DNA from: Fibrella aestuarina BUZ 2
GTDB taxonomy: Bacteria; Bacteroidota; Bacteroidia; Cytophagales; Spirosomataceae
Assembly (NCBI RefSeq): GCF_000331105.1
Contig: NC_020054.1
Location: forward strand, 5,362,555-5,426,554
Length of the DNA stretch: 64,000 bases
Direction: 5' to 3'
The notes below the pieces were generated by a model that saw only the letters and a list, made by a program, of their open reading frames with translations, ran no database searches and had not been told where the DNA came from. This document shows positions 29,636-40,100 of this stretch, piece after piece; position 1 is the first letter of the stretch, and each line of letters starts with the position of its first letter. Made by a program: the position numbers and the translations under genes.

Positions 29636-30493
29636 ATGGATCAGCGAATTATTAACCTTTTTGACGAATACACCCACAAGCCACTTCCCCGCGACGAGTT
29701 CATGAAACGGCTGGCCAAACTGACGGGTGGTATGGCAGCGGCAATGGCGACCCTACCGCTGCTGGAAATCAATTATGCCCATGCCGAAACCGTGCCTCAT
29801 CAGGACGATCGGCTCGTTACGGAAACTATCACGTACCCCGGCGACAATACGACGATGAAGGGGTATCTGGCGCGGCCTAAAGCCAACGGTAAGTACCCGG
29901 CGGTGATCGTTATTCACGAAAACCGGGGGCTGAACCCACACATCGAAGACGTGACGCGCCGGATGGCGCTGGCTGGTTTTCTGGCGCTCGCCCCCGATGC
30001 CCTCTCAGGCGCAGGTGGCACCCCAACCGACGACGCCCAGATCCGGGAGCTGTTTGGCAAACTAGATATGACCCAAACCCGCAACAACTTCGTCAAGGCG
30101 GTCGATTACCTGCAAACCCGTCCCGACAGCACAGGCAAGGTCGGCTGCGTGGGTTTCTGCTGGGGTGGCGCCATGGCCAATCAGTTGGCGGTGAACGTAC
30201 CCAGCCTCAAAGCTGCCGTGCCGTTCTATGGCCGTCAGCCCGAAGCCGCCGATGTACCCAAGATCAAAGCCGCAGTTCAACTGCATTATGGCGGGCTCGA
30301 CGAGCGTGTCAACCAGGGCATTCCGGCCTACGAAGAAGCGCTCAAAAAGGCGGGCGTGCCGTACGAACTCTATGTGTACGATGGCGCTCAACACGCCTTT
30401 CATAACGACACGGCGCCTACCCGTTACAACGAAGCGGCCGCCAAACTAGCCTGGAGCCGCACCGTCGACTTCCTGAAAAAGCGGTTAGCCTAG
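29636..30493 (+). CDS. Dienelactone hydrolase family protein
   Basis: 285 residues. An N-terminal stretch (MKRLAKLTGGMAAAMATLPL) resembles an export signal preceded by a 20-residue extension, typical of this Bacteroidota subgroup. The alpha/beta-hydrolase core has the DLH triad: Cys in GFCWGGAMANQL, Asp in YGGLDERVN, His in AQHAFHND; VIVIHENRGLNPHIED forms the oxyanion region. The true substrate is unknown; the family is annotated carboxymethylenebutenolidase by default. Confidence 0.85.
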   Translation: MDQRIINLFDEYTHKPLPRDEFMKRLAKLTGGMAAAMATLPLLEINYAHAETVPHQDDRLVTETITYPGDNTTMKGYLARPKANGKYPAVIVIHENRGLNPHIEDVTRRMALAGFLALAPDALSGAGGTPTDDAQIRELFGKLDMTQTRNNFVKAVDYLQTRPDSTGKVGCVGFCWGGAMANQLAVNVPSLKAAVPFYGRQPEAADVPKIKAAVQLHYGGLDERVNQGIPAYEEALKKAGVPYELYVYDGAQHAFHNDTAPTRYNEAAAKLAWSRTVDFLKKRLA

Positions 30494-30503
30494 CAATGCT
30501 ACG

Positions 30504-30556
30504 ACCTGCAAACAAAGAGCCCCGCCTAAACCAGGTGGGGCTCTTTGTTTGCAGGT
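30504..30556. terminator. Bidirectional hairpin terminator
   Basis: 20-bp perfect arms (30504-30523, 30537-30556), extended inward by four more pairs including one G-T. It separates the convergent dienelactone hydrolase (stop 30493) and OmpA-family (stop 30566) genes. Confidence 0.85.
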
Positions 30557-30565
30557 ACGTACCCG

Positions 30566-32998
30566 TTACTCAATGCGGAGAATCTTGATCTCGGTGCGCC
30601 GATTCTGCTGGTGCTGCTCTTCGGTGCAGTCGATTCCGTTGGTGCAATCATTGACCAGCAGCGTCTCGCCATAGCCTTTGGCCTTCAGTCGTGACTTGGC
30701 AATCCCTTTCGAGGCAATGTAGTTGATGGCGGCTTTGGCCCGCGCACTCGACAGCGTTTTGTTATACGTATCGGTACCCCGGCTGTCGGTATGCGACCGC
30801 AACTCGATTGACATCTTCGGGTACGTTTCCAGCATCGTCACCAGCTTGTCGAGCTCCTGAGCGGCATCCGAACGGATAACCGACTGGTTTTTGTCATAAT
30901 AGATATCGTCAACGCGCAGCACAACCCCAGTGCCAAACATGGTCAGGTTCGGGTCACCGCTGCCATCGCTATTGATGCGGCTGGCTTTCGAGGCCATGCG
31001 CTTGTATTTACCTTCGAGGCGATAGGCGCAGCCCGTCAGGGTTGTGAATGAATAGGCCCCGTCACTATCCGACCATAACTCCGTTACCTCATTCGAGCAT
31101 TCGTTGGTCAGCAACACCCGGACGTCGCGCAGTGGTCGCCCATCGGTCTGACTCGTTACGTGGCCTGTTTGCCGTTTCACCGTACCGCTGATAAGGGCCC
31201 CCGTTCTGGTGGCGATGGATGCCGTAGTCACAACGGGCCGTTCCAGGGCCAGTTCGAGACGCGAGGGCTGATCATCGTCCAGGTTGCGCGTCGAGAAGCC
31301 CATCTTCGTGTCGACGTACCCGTTGCGCATGGCCGTGAAATGGAAATCACTTTCGGCGTCCACGCACAGCCGGATCGTCCCTTCGTCGTCGGTGATCAGT
31401 TCTTTGCGTTCGTTGCCCGGTTCGCCCCCTTCAACCATCACCTGCGTTTTGGGCAGTGGTTCCTTGGTGTTTTCGTCATACACACTGACGGTCAGCTGTC
31501 GGCAGGGGTACAAGGACCCTTCCCGATCGAAGCGGTAGATGTCGTCATCGGCCCCGCCATGTTTCCGGTTGCTGCTGAAGTAGCCCGATTTGCGGTTGCC
31601 GTCGGTAACGATACCAAAATCGTCGCTGGCCGAATTGAACGGTTCACCCAGATTTTTCACCACGTTGGTCGGCTTACCGTCGGGGGTCATTTTCGCGAAG
31701 AACAGATCCAGTTCCCCCATTCCCGGTAGCCCGTTCGAGGCGAAATAGAGGTTGTTCTTTTCGTCGACAAACGGAAACAGCTCGTTGCCTTTCGTGTTCA
31801 CCTCCGGCCCAAGATTCATCGGAACCGACCAGCGCGTGCCTTCCCAGCGAGAGATGTACAGGTCCGTACCGCCGTAGCCACCGGGCATATCCGAGGCAAA
31901 ATAGAGCCGAAGGCCATCGCGGCTGAGGGTGGGATGCCCCGTCGAGTAATCGTCGCTGTTGAAGGGCATTTCCTCGATAGCGCCCCAGACTCCATTGGTT
32001 TGGCGAGCCGTGTAGAGCTTGAGTTTGTTGACCCCATCCGTGCTACGCCCGACCTGCCCGTTGTTGAAGTTATTCCGGGTAAAAATTACCTGCGAGCCAT
32101 CGCGGCTGAACGTAGCCGGCCCTTCGTGATATTTGGTATTCAGCGATCGGCCAAACCGCTCGGTTTCCGATACGGGTTCGAGGCCGTAACCATCACCCGC
32201 CGTAACCTGATTGCTGCCGAAAACGCCGACAGTGCGGCTATCGTTGGCCGTACGGGGGGTAAAATCGTCGCTACCCAGCACCGTATACGATTGTTTGCGG
32301 AGCAGCCGCTGCGCCGCCCGGCTCTCGCTCAGGCTGGCCAGGGCGTCGGTTGCCCCGACGGCACTTAGCTCCGGCACAAAATACAAATCGAGATACGAAG
32401 TACTCCCGTTGCCTTTAAAGACCCGCCGATAGCCTTTCGCCCGGCCTCCTTCGGTCACGAAAACCAGTCCGTTGCGGTAATACATCGGGCTGAATTCGGG
32501 CTTCCGGGTATTGATGTCCAGAAATTTGATCCGGTAGGTAGCAGCCGTCGTGTTGGTGAGGGCGCTTACATCGCGGTAAACTTTAGTCGACAGTTCAGGC
32601 ACCCGACCATCGGCGTTTTGCTGGGCCGTGTACGTATCGAAGGCCTCCTGCGCTTCCTTGTACTTGCCGTTGCTGACCAGCGCCTGCGCATAATACAAGT
32701 AAGCATCTACCTGGCTGGCAGGTACGTTGCCATCGCCAATCAGGTTTCGGTAAACGCGCTCCGCGTTCTGGGAGTCACGCAGTTGGCGGTAACAATAACC
32801 CAGCCGGGCCAGCGCCGACCGGCTCGCTGCCTGGTTCGGGTAGTCGGCTTGCTGAAGGGCCTGTTCATATAGCGCAGCAGCTTCCGAGTAGGCCATTTTT
32901 GCAAACTGTTGGTCAGCCTGCTGCGCCGGACGCTGGGCAAACGCTGTTACTGCCAGTAGCAATAACAGTCCGATTTTTGGGAGAGAGCGAACAATCAT
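30566..32998 (-). CDS. OmpA-family protein with TPR and beta-propeller domains (T9SS-associated)
   Basis: 810 residues with signal peptide (MIVRSLPKIGLLLLLAVTAFA). Order: TPR-like helices (about 25-150), PD40-type propeller repeats (about 190-480; GHPTLSRDGLRLYFASD, ELFPFVDEKNNLYFAS), carboxypeptidase-regulatory/CNA-B-like domains (about 490-680), and a peptidoglycan-binding OmpA domain (IELRSHTDSRGTDTYN). This PorE-like architecture anchors type IX components to peptidoglycan. It is the third gene after the giant adhesin and PorP/SprF. Confidence 0.85.
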   Translation of the reverse strand: MIVRSLPKIGLLLLLAVTAFAQRPAQQADQQFAKMAYSEAAALYEQALQQADYPNQAASRSALARLGYCYRQLRDSQNAERVYRNLIGDGNVPASQVDAYLYYAQALVSNGKYKEAQEAFDTYTAQQNADGRVPELSTKVYRDVSALTNTTAATYRIKFLDINTRKPEFSPMYYRNGLVFVTEGGRAKGYRRVFKGNGSTSYLDLYFVPELSAVGATDALASLSESRAAQRLLRKQSYTVLGSDDFTPRTANDSRTVGVFGSNQVTAGDGYGLEPVSETERFGRSLNTKYHEGPATFSRDGSQVIFTRNNFNNGQVGRSTDGVNKLKLYTARQTNGVWGAIEEMPFNSDDYSTGHPTLSRDGLRLYFASDMPGGYGGTDLYISRWEGTRWSVPMNLGPEVNTKGNELFPFVDEKNNLYFASNGLPGMGELDLFFAKMTPDGKPTNVVKNLGEPFNSASDDFGIVTDGNRKSGYFSSNRKHGGADDDIYRFDREGSLYPCRQLTVSVYDENTKEPLPKTQVMVEGGEPGNERKELITDDEGTIRLCVDAESDFHFTAMRNGYVDTKMGFSTRNLDDDQPSRLELALERPVVTTASIATRTGALISGTVKRQTGHVTSQTDGRPLRDVRVLLTNECSNEVTELWSDSDGAYSFTTLTGCAYRLEGKYKRMASKASRINSDGSGDPNLTMFGTGVVLRVDDIYYDKNQSVIRSDAAQELDKLVTMLETYPKMSIELRSHTDSRGTDTYNKTLSSARAKAAINYIASKGIAKSRLKAKGYGETLLVNDCTNGIDCTEEQHQQNRRTEIKILRIE

Positions 32999-33030
32999 AC
33001 GCGCTAACGACAGTCAAATGAGTAAGTTAG

Positions 33031-33067
33031 CAAACAAAAGGGTATGCACTCAGACGAATACATACCC
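33031..33067 (-). terminator. Short hairpin with T-run after the SprF-like gene
   Basis: GGGTATG (33040-33046) and CATACCC (33061-33067) pair; on the minus strand the stem is followed by TTTTGTTTG. It lies between the PorP/SprF stop (33097) and the OmpA-family start (32998), so it may reduce expression of the OmpA gene relative to porP. Confidence 0.55.
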
Positions 33068-33096
33068 TATTCATGCAAATACTCTGCCGTTTTTTA

Positions 33097-34074
33097 TTAG
33101 AAGTATCGCGGTGTAAGGATTTTGTTTTTACCATATCCGAACTCATACCGCAGCATCAGTTCGTGTGAATTGGGCGAGAACCGGCCCAGGCGATTCAGCA
33201 TGTGGTCATAAGCATAACCGAACCGGATCTGATCGCTCAGCTGGAACTCCAGCAGCCCCACGATAGCATCGTTGGTAAAGCTGGAAAAGGTATAAAACTG
33301 ATTCTTACGGAACGACGTACCGATGGCGACGCGGTCGTTGAGCCAGAGGTTCAGGTTGCCATCGAAACCCAGCGGAGCCCCTTCCGAATATTTCACCAGC
33401 ATTGACGGCTTCAGCTTGATCGCCGGGCTCAGCCCGATAACAAACCCGGCCATCGCGTAGCCAACCCGCGCCTGCCGCGACCGGATGCCCGGCGCGCTGA
33501 AGTCGGTCAGGTTGTTGCGCAGCAGACGCGGTGCCGAAATGCCGATATACGAACGGTCGTTGCTCAGGTAAACCCCCGTACCGAAGTTGGGGAGCATCTT
33601 GTTGATGTCGACAGCGAAAGCCGGATCAGACGCTCCCGTTTGGCCCGGAGCCAACACAACGTCGGTCAGGCGGTTGCTGTAGGCCGATACTCCACCCGAC
33701 AACCCCAGCGACAGGGTCGAGCGGTTACCCACCCGAAACCGGAACGCGTAGGTGAGGTAGCCGCCCGTCTCGGTCTGGTTCCCGATCCGGTCGTTGTAGA
33801 GCTGAATGCCGACCCCGATCCGCTCGCTGTTCAGGGGCATATCGGCGGTGAACGTAGCCGTTTGGGGCGCACCCTGCAAGCCAATCCACTGCGCCCGATA
33901 CAGCGCCGTCATGCTCAACACATCGCGGCTGCCCGCGTAGGCCGGGTTCAGGGCCATCGTATTGAACATGTACTGCGAGAACATGGCGTCCTGCTGCGCC
34001 TGAACCTGAGCGGTAACCCCCAGGGCGAGCAGCACTGCCGCTGCCCAGCCTTTGACTGTATTTCTTGTTGACAT
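33097..34074 (-). CDS. PorP/SprF family protein paired with the giant adhesin
   Basis: 325 residues, signal peptide (AAVLLALGVTAQVQAQ), then QDAMFSQYMFNTMALNPAYAG, the family hallmark, and a predicted barrel ending in Tyr-Phe. In Flavobacterium johnsoniae SprF is needed for surface localisation of the adhesin SprB, a type B substrate. The order here, adhesin then PorP/SprF, is the same, so this is probably its dedicated partner. Paralogue of the protein at 26300-27223. Confidence 0.9.
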   Translation of the reverse strand: MSTRNTVKGWAAAVLLALGVTAQVQAQQDAMFSQYMFNTMALNPAYAGSRDVLSMTALYRAQWIGLQGAPQTATFTADMPLNSERIGVGIQLYNDRIGNQTETGGYLTYAFRFRVGNRSTLSLGLSGGVSAYSNRLTDVVLAPGQTGASDPAFAVDINKMLPNFGTGVYLSNDRSYIGISAPRLLRNNLTDFSAPGIRSRQARVGYAMAGFVIGLSPAIKLKPSMLVKYSEGAPLGFDGNLNLWLNDRVAIGTSFRKNQFYTFSSFTNDAIVGLLEFQLSDQIRFGYAYDHMLNRLGRFSPNSHELMLRYEFGYGKNKILTPRYF

Positions 34075-34106
34075 GGTCAGTTAGAGTGCAATAGGTTCAG
34101 GTTGGT

Positions 34107-34166
34107 GGTCAACGTTTTCGATCGGGTCGTTACCGGGTGGCGATCGTCAGGCCGAAAACGTTGACC
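34107..34166. repeat. Inverted repeat between adhesin and SprF-like genes
   Basis: Perfect 14-bp arms (34107-34120 and 34153-34166) enclosing 32 bases with a nested CGATCG pair. It is 16 bases beyond the adhesin stop. It may act as an intercistronic hairpin tuning the SprF-like gene. Confidence 0.65.
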
Positions 34167-34181
34167 CTCAACCTCTTTTTC

Positions 34182-37100
34182 TTAGCGGCTCAGTGTCAGG
34201 TAGCGAACGTATTCACGACCATCGCTGAGGCGTACCACGTAGTAGTACGTACCTACCGGAAGGGCGTTGCCGCCGTCACCTGAGCTGATCTGTACACCGG
34301 TGTTGGCCGTACCATCCCAGTCGTTCTTGTAATCGTCGCTCACGTAGACGCGGTGGCCCCAGCGGTTGAAGACTTCAAGACTGACGGTCGTACCCTGCGT
34401 GCCACGGATGACGAACAGGTCGTTGATACCATCCCCGTTCGGCGAGAAACCTTCGGGGATGAACACCGTTTCGAGCGACAGCGGCAGGAACAGCGGCGTG
34501 GCTTCACGCTCGGTCAGATCCGTCGGGTTGTTGTTGCCGTTCGGGTCTGGGTTCATACCGTTGGTCGATGCGTCGCGGACGGTTTCGGCACCGGCCTTCG
34601 CTACGGCGTACACCGTGTTGAAGAACGTACCTGTCACCCCAGTGCTTGCCACGTTGATCCGTATCCGCAGGGTGTCGGTAGCGCCGACCGCGAGGGTGCT
34701 GGTCGAATCGCCCAGTACCAGCATCGGATCGGCCCCACCATTGAATCCTGGGTTCAGCTTCAGCTTACTACCCGCTGATGCAATTGGCATGCCAAGGACA
34801 CTATAGCTGGCGCCCACCTGCTGATTAAATGTGTTCGTGAGCGTATCCGAGAGTGCTACGTTGGTCAGCTTCACCGTGCCGTAGTTTTTCACTACTACGC
34901 GGTACGTCACATCGTAGGTTCCGTTGGCCTGACGAGCCGTATCCTGGACCATCATGGCGACCCCAATGTGCGGTGCGCCCGGCAGGCTGTTGAGCACCAC
35001 GAACGTACCCCGGTTGTTGTTGCGCGGATCCAGGTCGTTGTCGGGGTCGACGTTAGAGCCCGTGTTCGACGTATCGCGCACCGCAACCGAACCGTTCATG
35101 GCCGAACCGATCGCCAGGTTGGTGAAGGTCAGCGACGTGGCTTTCGACACATCGACCCGGGCCATCAACTGCACATACCGGATGGCTTTGGCAGGCAGGC
35201 TGCTGGCCGTCGTGTCGAGCATGTTGGTGAGCAAGCCCATACCTGTATAGTTCGGGTTTACCTTCAGCCCGGCATCAGCCGTCAGCGATACGCTCACTAC
35301 CTGCGCGCCACTGCCGAAGGTCGCCGACAGGTCGTCGACTACCTGCACCTGGCTTAGGCCAACCGAACCCAGGTTGCAGACTTTGATGATGTAAGGCACA
35401 TCCCAAACGTTGTCGGCCACCCGAACCGGCGTACCCACTTCTTTGGCAACACCCAGCAACGCGCTCGGCAGATCGAAGCGGACCATCGTTTTCGAGTTGT
35501 CGCTCGGCACAATCACGCTACCGGCATTTGAGCGATCGCTCAGCGTTTCGGTGCTGCCTTCCGGCTTAGCCGTGGCGTAAATCTGGCTGTAGAACGGCCC
35601 GGTACCATTTGGCTTCACGTTGATCACGTAGGTGATCGTATCCTGCTTGCCAGCGGCCAGGCGGCTCACCATCCCGTTCAGGTAGTACGGAGCAGTGGTC
35701 CCGTTGAAGTCGCCAGAGATCACCAGTTCGCTACCAGCGTTGACGGTCGGGGCGCTCACGATCGAGAACGTTGCCGGTGCCGGGAACGACACTCCTACGC
35801 TATCGATCAGGCTCACGTTGGTCAGCGGTGTGGTGCCGAAGTTCTTCACATACACCTTGTAGGTAACGTTGTAGCTATCGTCGGCCTGCTTCGCGATGCC
35901 GTCTACCGCCAGCGCTACACCCAATTGGGCCGTTTGTGCACCCGGTACGGTAATGAAGAAGGTTGAGCTACCACTGTTGTTGGTCGGGTCACCATCTTTA
36001 TCCGGGTCCGCATCGAGGCCATCCACTGAGTCGTCTGTTACCGTCGCCGTGGTGTTGGTCGCCGTGGCGCGGGCCGTGTTGCTGAACGTGTACGACTGCA
36101 ATGGGGTCACGCCAGCCGTTACGTCCATGACGAAGGTCGTGGTCTGTCCGGCAGCCAGTGTTCTGTTTGCCCCCAGCAGTTGGGTATCGGTACCTGTTCC
36201 GCTGTAGACCGGGTTGAACGTCAGAGCCGGGTCGGTTGCCGACAGGTTTACACTCCGCAGGTTGGCGACACCAAACACGGCACCTAGATTATCCGTAACG
36301 CCCACATTGGTCAGGTCTTCGTCGCCGAAGTTGGTCAGTGTGAAGGCGTAACGTACCGCCACCGTCGAGTCATTGACCAGTCGGGGCTGACCCACGATGT
36401 TCTTAGCCAGGCCAATGGTGCCGGGGCGGAACGGTGAGCTGTCGGTGACGGTCACGCTGGCCGTGTTGTTAGCGGTGCCCGGATCGTTCACGTCGCTGTA
36501 GGTAATGCTCGCCGTATTAACCACCGCACCTTTCTTGCTCAGACGTGCTACGAAGACAATCGAGTCAGACGCACCCACGGCCAGGCTATCAAAGCGTTTC
36601 AGGATAGACCCGTTGGCCACCGTGTAGTTGAGCGGTGCGTTACCAACCACCAGATTCAGGCCGGTCGGTAGTACGTCGCGGATGTCTACGTTGTACGCCT
36701 TGTCGGGACCATTGTTTGTCACCTTCAGGGTGTACGTCAGCGCTTCGCCTACTTTCGGCGACGTGTTGTTAACCAGTTTGGTCATCACGACGTCGGCCGA
36801 TTGGGTGCTGTTGGTGCAATCGAATACTTTCACCACCACCTGAGCCGGCAGACTCACGCACTGCGTGGCTGTCTGTTCAAAGATGTAGTAAGTGCCAGCA
36901 CCCGCCGTTGCCGGGTTCATCACCAGCGGTGAGGTCGGCGTGTTGCCCATGCGGAACTCATAAGTGCTGCCCGCCGTGGTCATGCTCAGCGCGTTGCTCA
37001 GGTTAACCGTCGTCGCCGGGCAGGTATTGCGCAGGTTAGCCACCACGGGGGCCGCTACCGGCGCTGCCACGTTGACAACCACAGGCGCCGAAGCGACCGA

Positions 37101-40100
37101 ACTACAGCCGTTGGCATCTACCACCTGCACCGTATACGTACCGCTGCTGGCTACCGTGATGCTTTGCGACGTTGCCGACGTACCTGTCCACTGGTAGGTG
37201 TAACCGGCACCGGCTGGTGCGCTCAGCACAACCGAGCCACCCGCGCAGAGTTGCGTAGCACCCGCCACGGCGATGGTCGGCTGAAAAGCCGGGCCGTTCA
37301 GCTTCAGGACCATGGCATCGGTTTGAGCCGGGCATTGCGTGTTATTCGTTTTGGCCGACAGAGTCAGGGTTACCTGCCCGGCCTGTACATCGGCCGCGGA
37401 GGCCGTGTACAGTGCCGTTGGGCTGAAGGCATTGTCGAACGTACCGGTGCCACTGCTGGTCCACTGTACGGTCACGTTCTGCCCCGTCGTGCTTCCTTTC
37501 AATTTATACGTCTTGGCCGCGCAGATCGCGTCGTCGGCCCCGGCGTTCACCGTAACCGGGTTGTTGTCGCACGGCAGGATGTCGCCGCAAGCCCGGATCT
37601 GCACCTGGATGGCCGTCGGGAGGCTGTAGCAACCACCGGTCGTTTTCTCAACCACGTAGTACGTACCTGACACCGTCACGTTGGTGTTGGCCAACTTGCT
37701 GGCCGGGTTCAGATCAGGCGTCGTGTAGTATTCGAACGAACCACCCGTTGTTGCCACCGCACGTACCGCACTGGTCAGGTTCACCGAAGCGAACGGACAG
37801 GTGTTGGTCAGGTTGGTAACCACTGGCTGCGGCACTTTCGACAGCACCGTCACCACGATCGGGTTCGAGCGTACACTCTTACAGTTATCCGAGGTACAGC
37901 AGACAGCCGTGTAGGTTGCCGACAGAGCTGGCGTTACCGTGATGCTGCTACCCACTTGGTTGTTGCTCCAGACAGTGTAGGCACCGTTGGCACAACCACG
38001 AGCCGTCAGCGTGACTGGCGCACCGAAGCAGGTTGTAATCGCACCGTTCTGCGCACCCGCGGCGGCAATGACCGGTGCACCCGGCGAACCAACCGTCAGG
38101 CTAACCACTGGCGACCAGTCGCTGGCGCAGTTGCCCATCACACACTTCACAGCGTAGGTGGTGCTCACCTGCGGCGTTACCGTGATGCTGCTCGTGGTGC
38201 TGCCGTTGCTCCAGAGGTAGCTACCGTTCTCGCAGCCCTGAGCCGTCAGCGTCGCTTCGTCGCCGGCGCATACCGACAGTTTGTTGCTGCCAATCGTCGG
38301 CACGGTCGGGGTTACCACACCGATGTCGAACATCTCCGAGTGCGCGCTTACGCAGCCGTCAATTTCGCAGGTAGCGGTTACCCACACGTTGTACTGGTTC
38401 ATGGTCAGCGACAGCACACTACCAACAACCCCGTTGCTCCAGACCACTTTGCCGTTGTCGCAGCCGGTAGCCGTGATCGACACCGGTTCACCGTAGCAGC
38501 GGTAGATCACGTGCGGCCCAGGAATAATCGGCGGGTTCACGTACTTGATCGTCGTGCTGGCACCGTTCACATCGAGGTCAGCGCAGAGGTTATTCGTCCG
38601 GATCAGGTTCAACACCTCGGTTCCCGTTGTCACGCCCGGCCGGATAACCGAGAGATCAAGCGCAGCCGGGTTGTACACCAGCGTGTGGATCGTGTAGAGA
38701 CCTACCGCCGTGGCTGGTACCGTGAACGAAGCCGTCGGGCTGGTTTGCTGAATCACCAGGTTGTTCCCTTTTGTGAGCACGTACACCGTCGAGAAGCCAG
38801 TCGGCACAACACGATCCCCGTTGTCGGTCGCCGTGAGCGTTACCGCTGTCAGGCTCGAGGCGCAGATGTCAGCAGCCGGAGCGACCAACGTACCTGCTTT
38901 GGCGCTGCAATTCTCCGGTCCACGGTAACGAACCAGGATGCGTACCGACGGTTCGGTCGTGCATGAGCGGAAGCGGCAGGTCGCCGTGTAGTAGTTGACG
39001 GCGGCCGTTGGCGTCACCACGATACTGTTACCCGTTTCGTTGGTCGACCAGGTAACCGTGCCCGGGCAATTGTTCGTTACGGTCAGCGTCACGCTTTCGC
39101 CAGGGTTGATGGCCGTGCTTGAGGCCGCGATGGTCGGCACCGGCACGGGTACCACCGTGATCGTGTAGAGCGACGACGGCGCACTCAGGCAGGTATTGGC
39201 ACCACCGCCCTGCTGGCAAACAGCCGAGTAGCTGGTTGTCATCGTCGGCGTTACCGTGATCATCGACTTGCCGTCGTCCTGCGGGCCAGTGCTCCAGATT
39301 GGTGTACCGGCGCAGTTCTGGATCGTCAGTTCAACCGATTCACCCGGGCAGACAACCGATGTGCTACACAGTACAGTCGGCGCTGGCGGCGTGGTCAGGT
39401 TGATGCTGATCGTGTTCGAGCGTGGGCTACCACAGGCGGCCGGCAGACGGCAGATGGCGTAGAAGACTTCGCCTGCCTGCGGTGCCACCGTAATCGACTG
39501 GCCTGTCATCTGGTTCGACCAGATCACCGTACCGCTGCTGCAACCGCTGGCGGTCAGCGTGACGCTGCCTCCGTTGCAGATGCTCGGTGAAGAGGCTGCG
39601 ATGGTTGGTGCCGTACCCGACGTGCGCAGGATCACCCGTACCTCGTTCGAGCGGCTGCTTTCGCAGTTGTCGACCAGACAGGTAGCCGTGTAGGTCATGT
39701 TGCTGCCCGGCGTTACCACGATGGTATTACCCGTTTGAACCGTGTTGCTCCACTTCACAATACCGTTGGCACAGCCTTCCGTTACCGTCAGCGTTACCGA
39801 CTCACCCGCACAGATAGCGGTGTTCGGGATAGCGCGGATCGTTGGTGCCGTTGGGCGGCCTACCGAGATCGCAATTGACCGCGACGGATCGCTTACGCAC
39901 TCACGCACTTTGCAGTAGGCGTAGAAACTTTCGTTGGCCACCAGTGTCGTCGACATGACGCGACCGACGGCGTTGTTGCTCCAGTAAATCGTACCGTCTT
40001 CACAACCCGAGGCCGTCAGGCTAACCGTACCACCCACGCAAACCGAAGTCGTTGAGGCGACAATCGTCGGGTTGGTTACCGGAATCACGCGGATCGTGTA

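Noticed and set aside
37956..38966. 336-codon plus-strand frame antisense to the adhesin
   Set aside because: It mirrors the repeated adhesin codons; Arg/His/Gly-rich translation without motif is typical of antisense shadow in GC-rich repeats. The same holds for 2289-3029 and 9371-10126.
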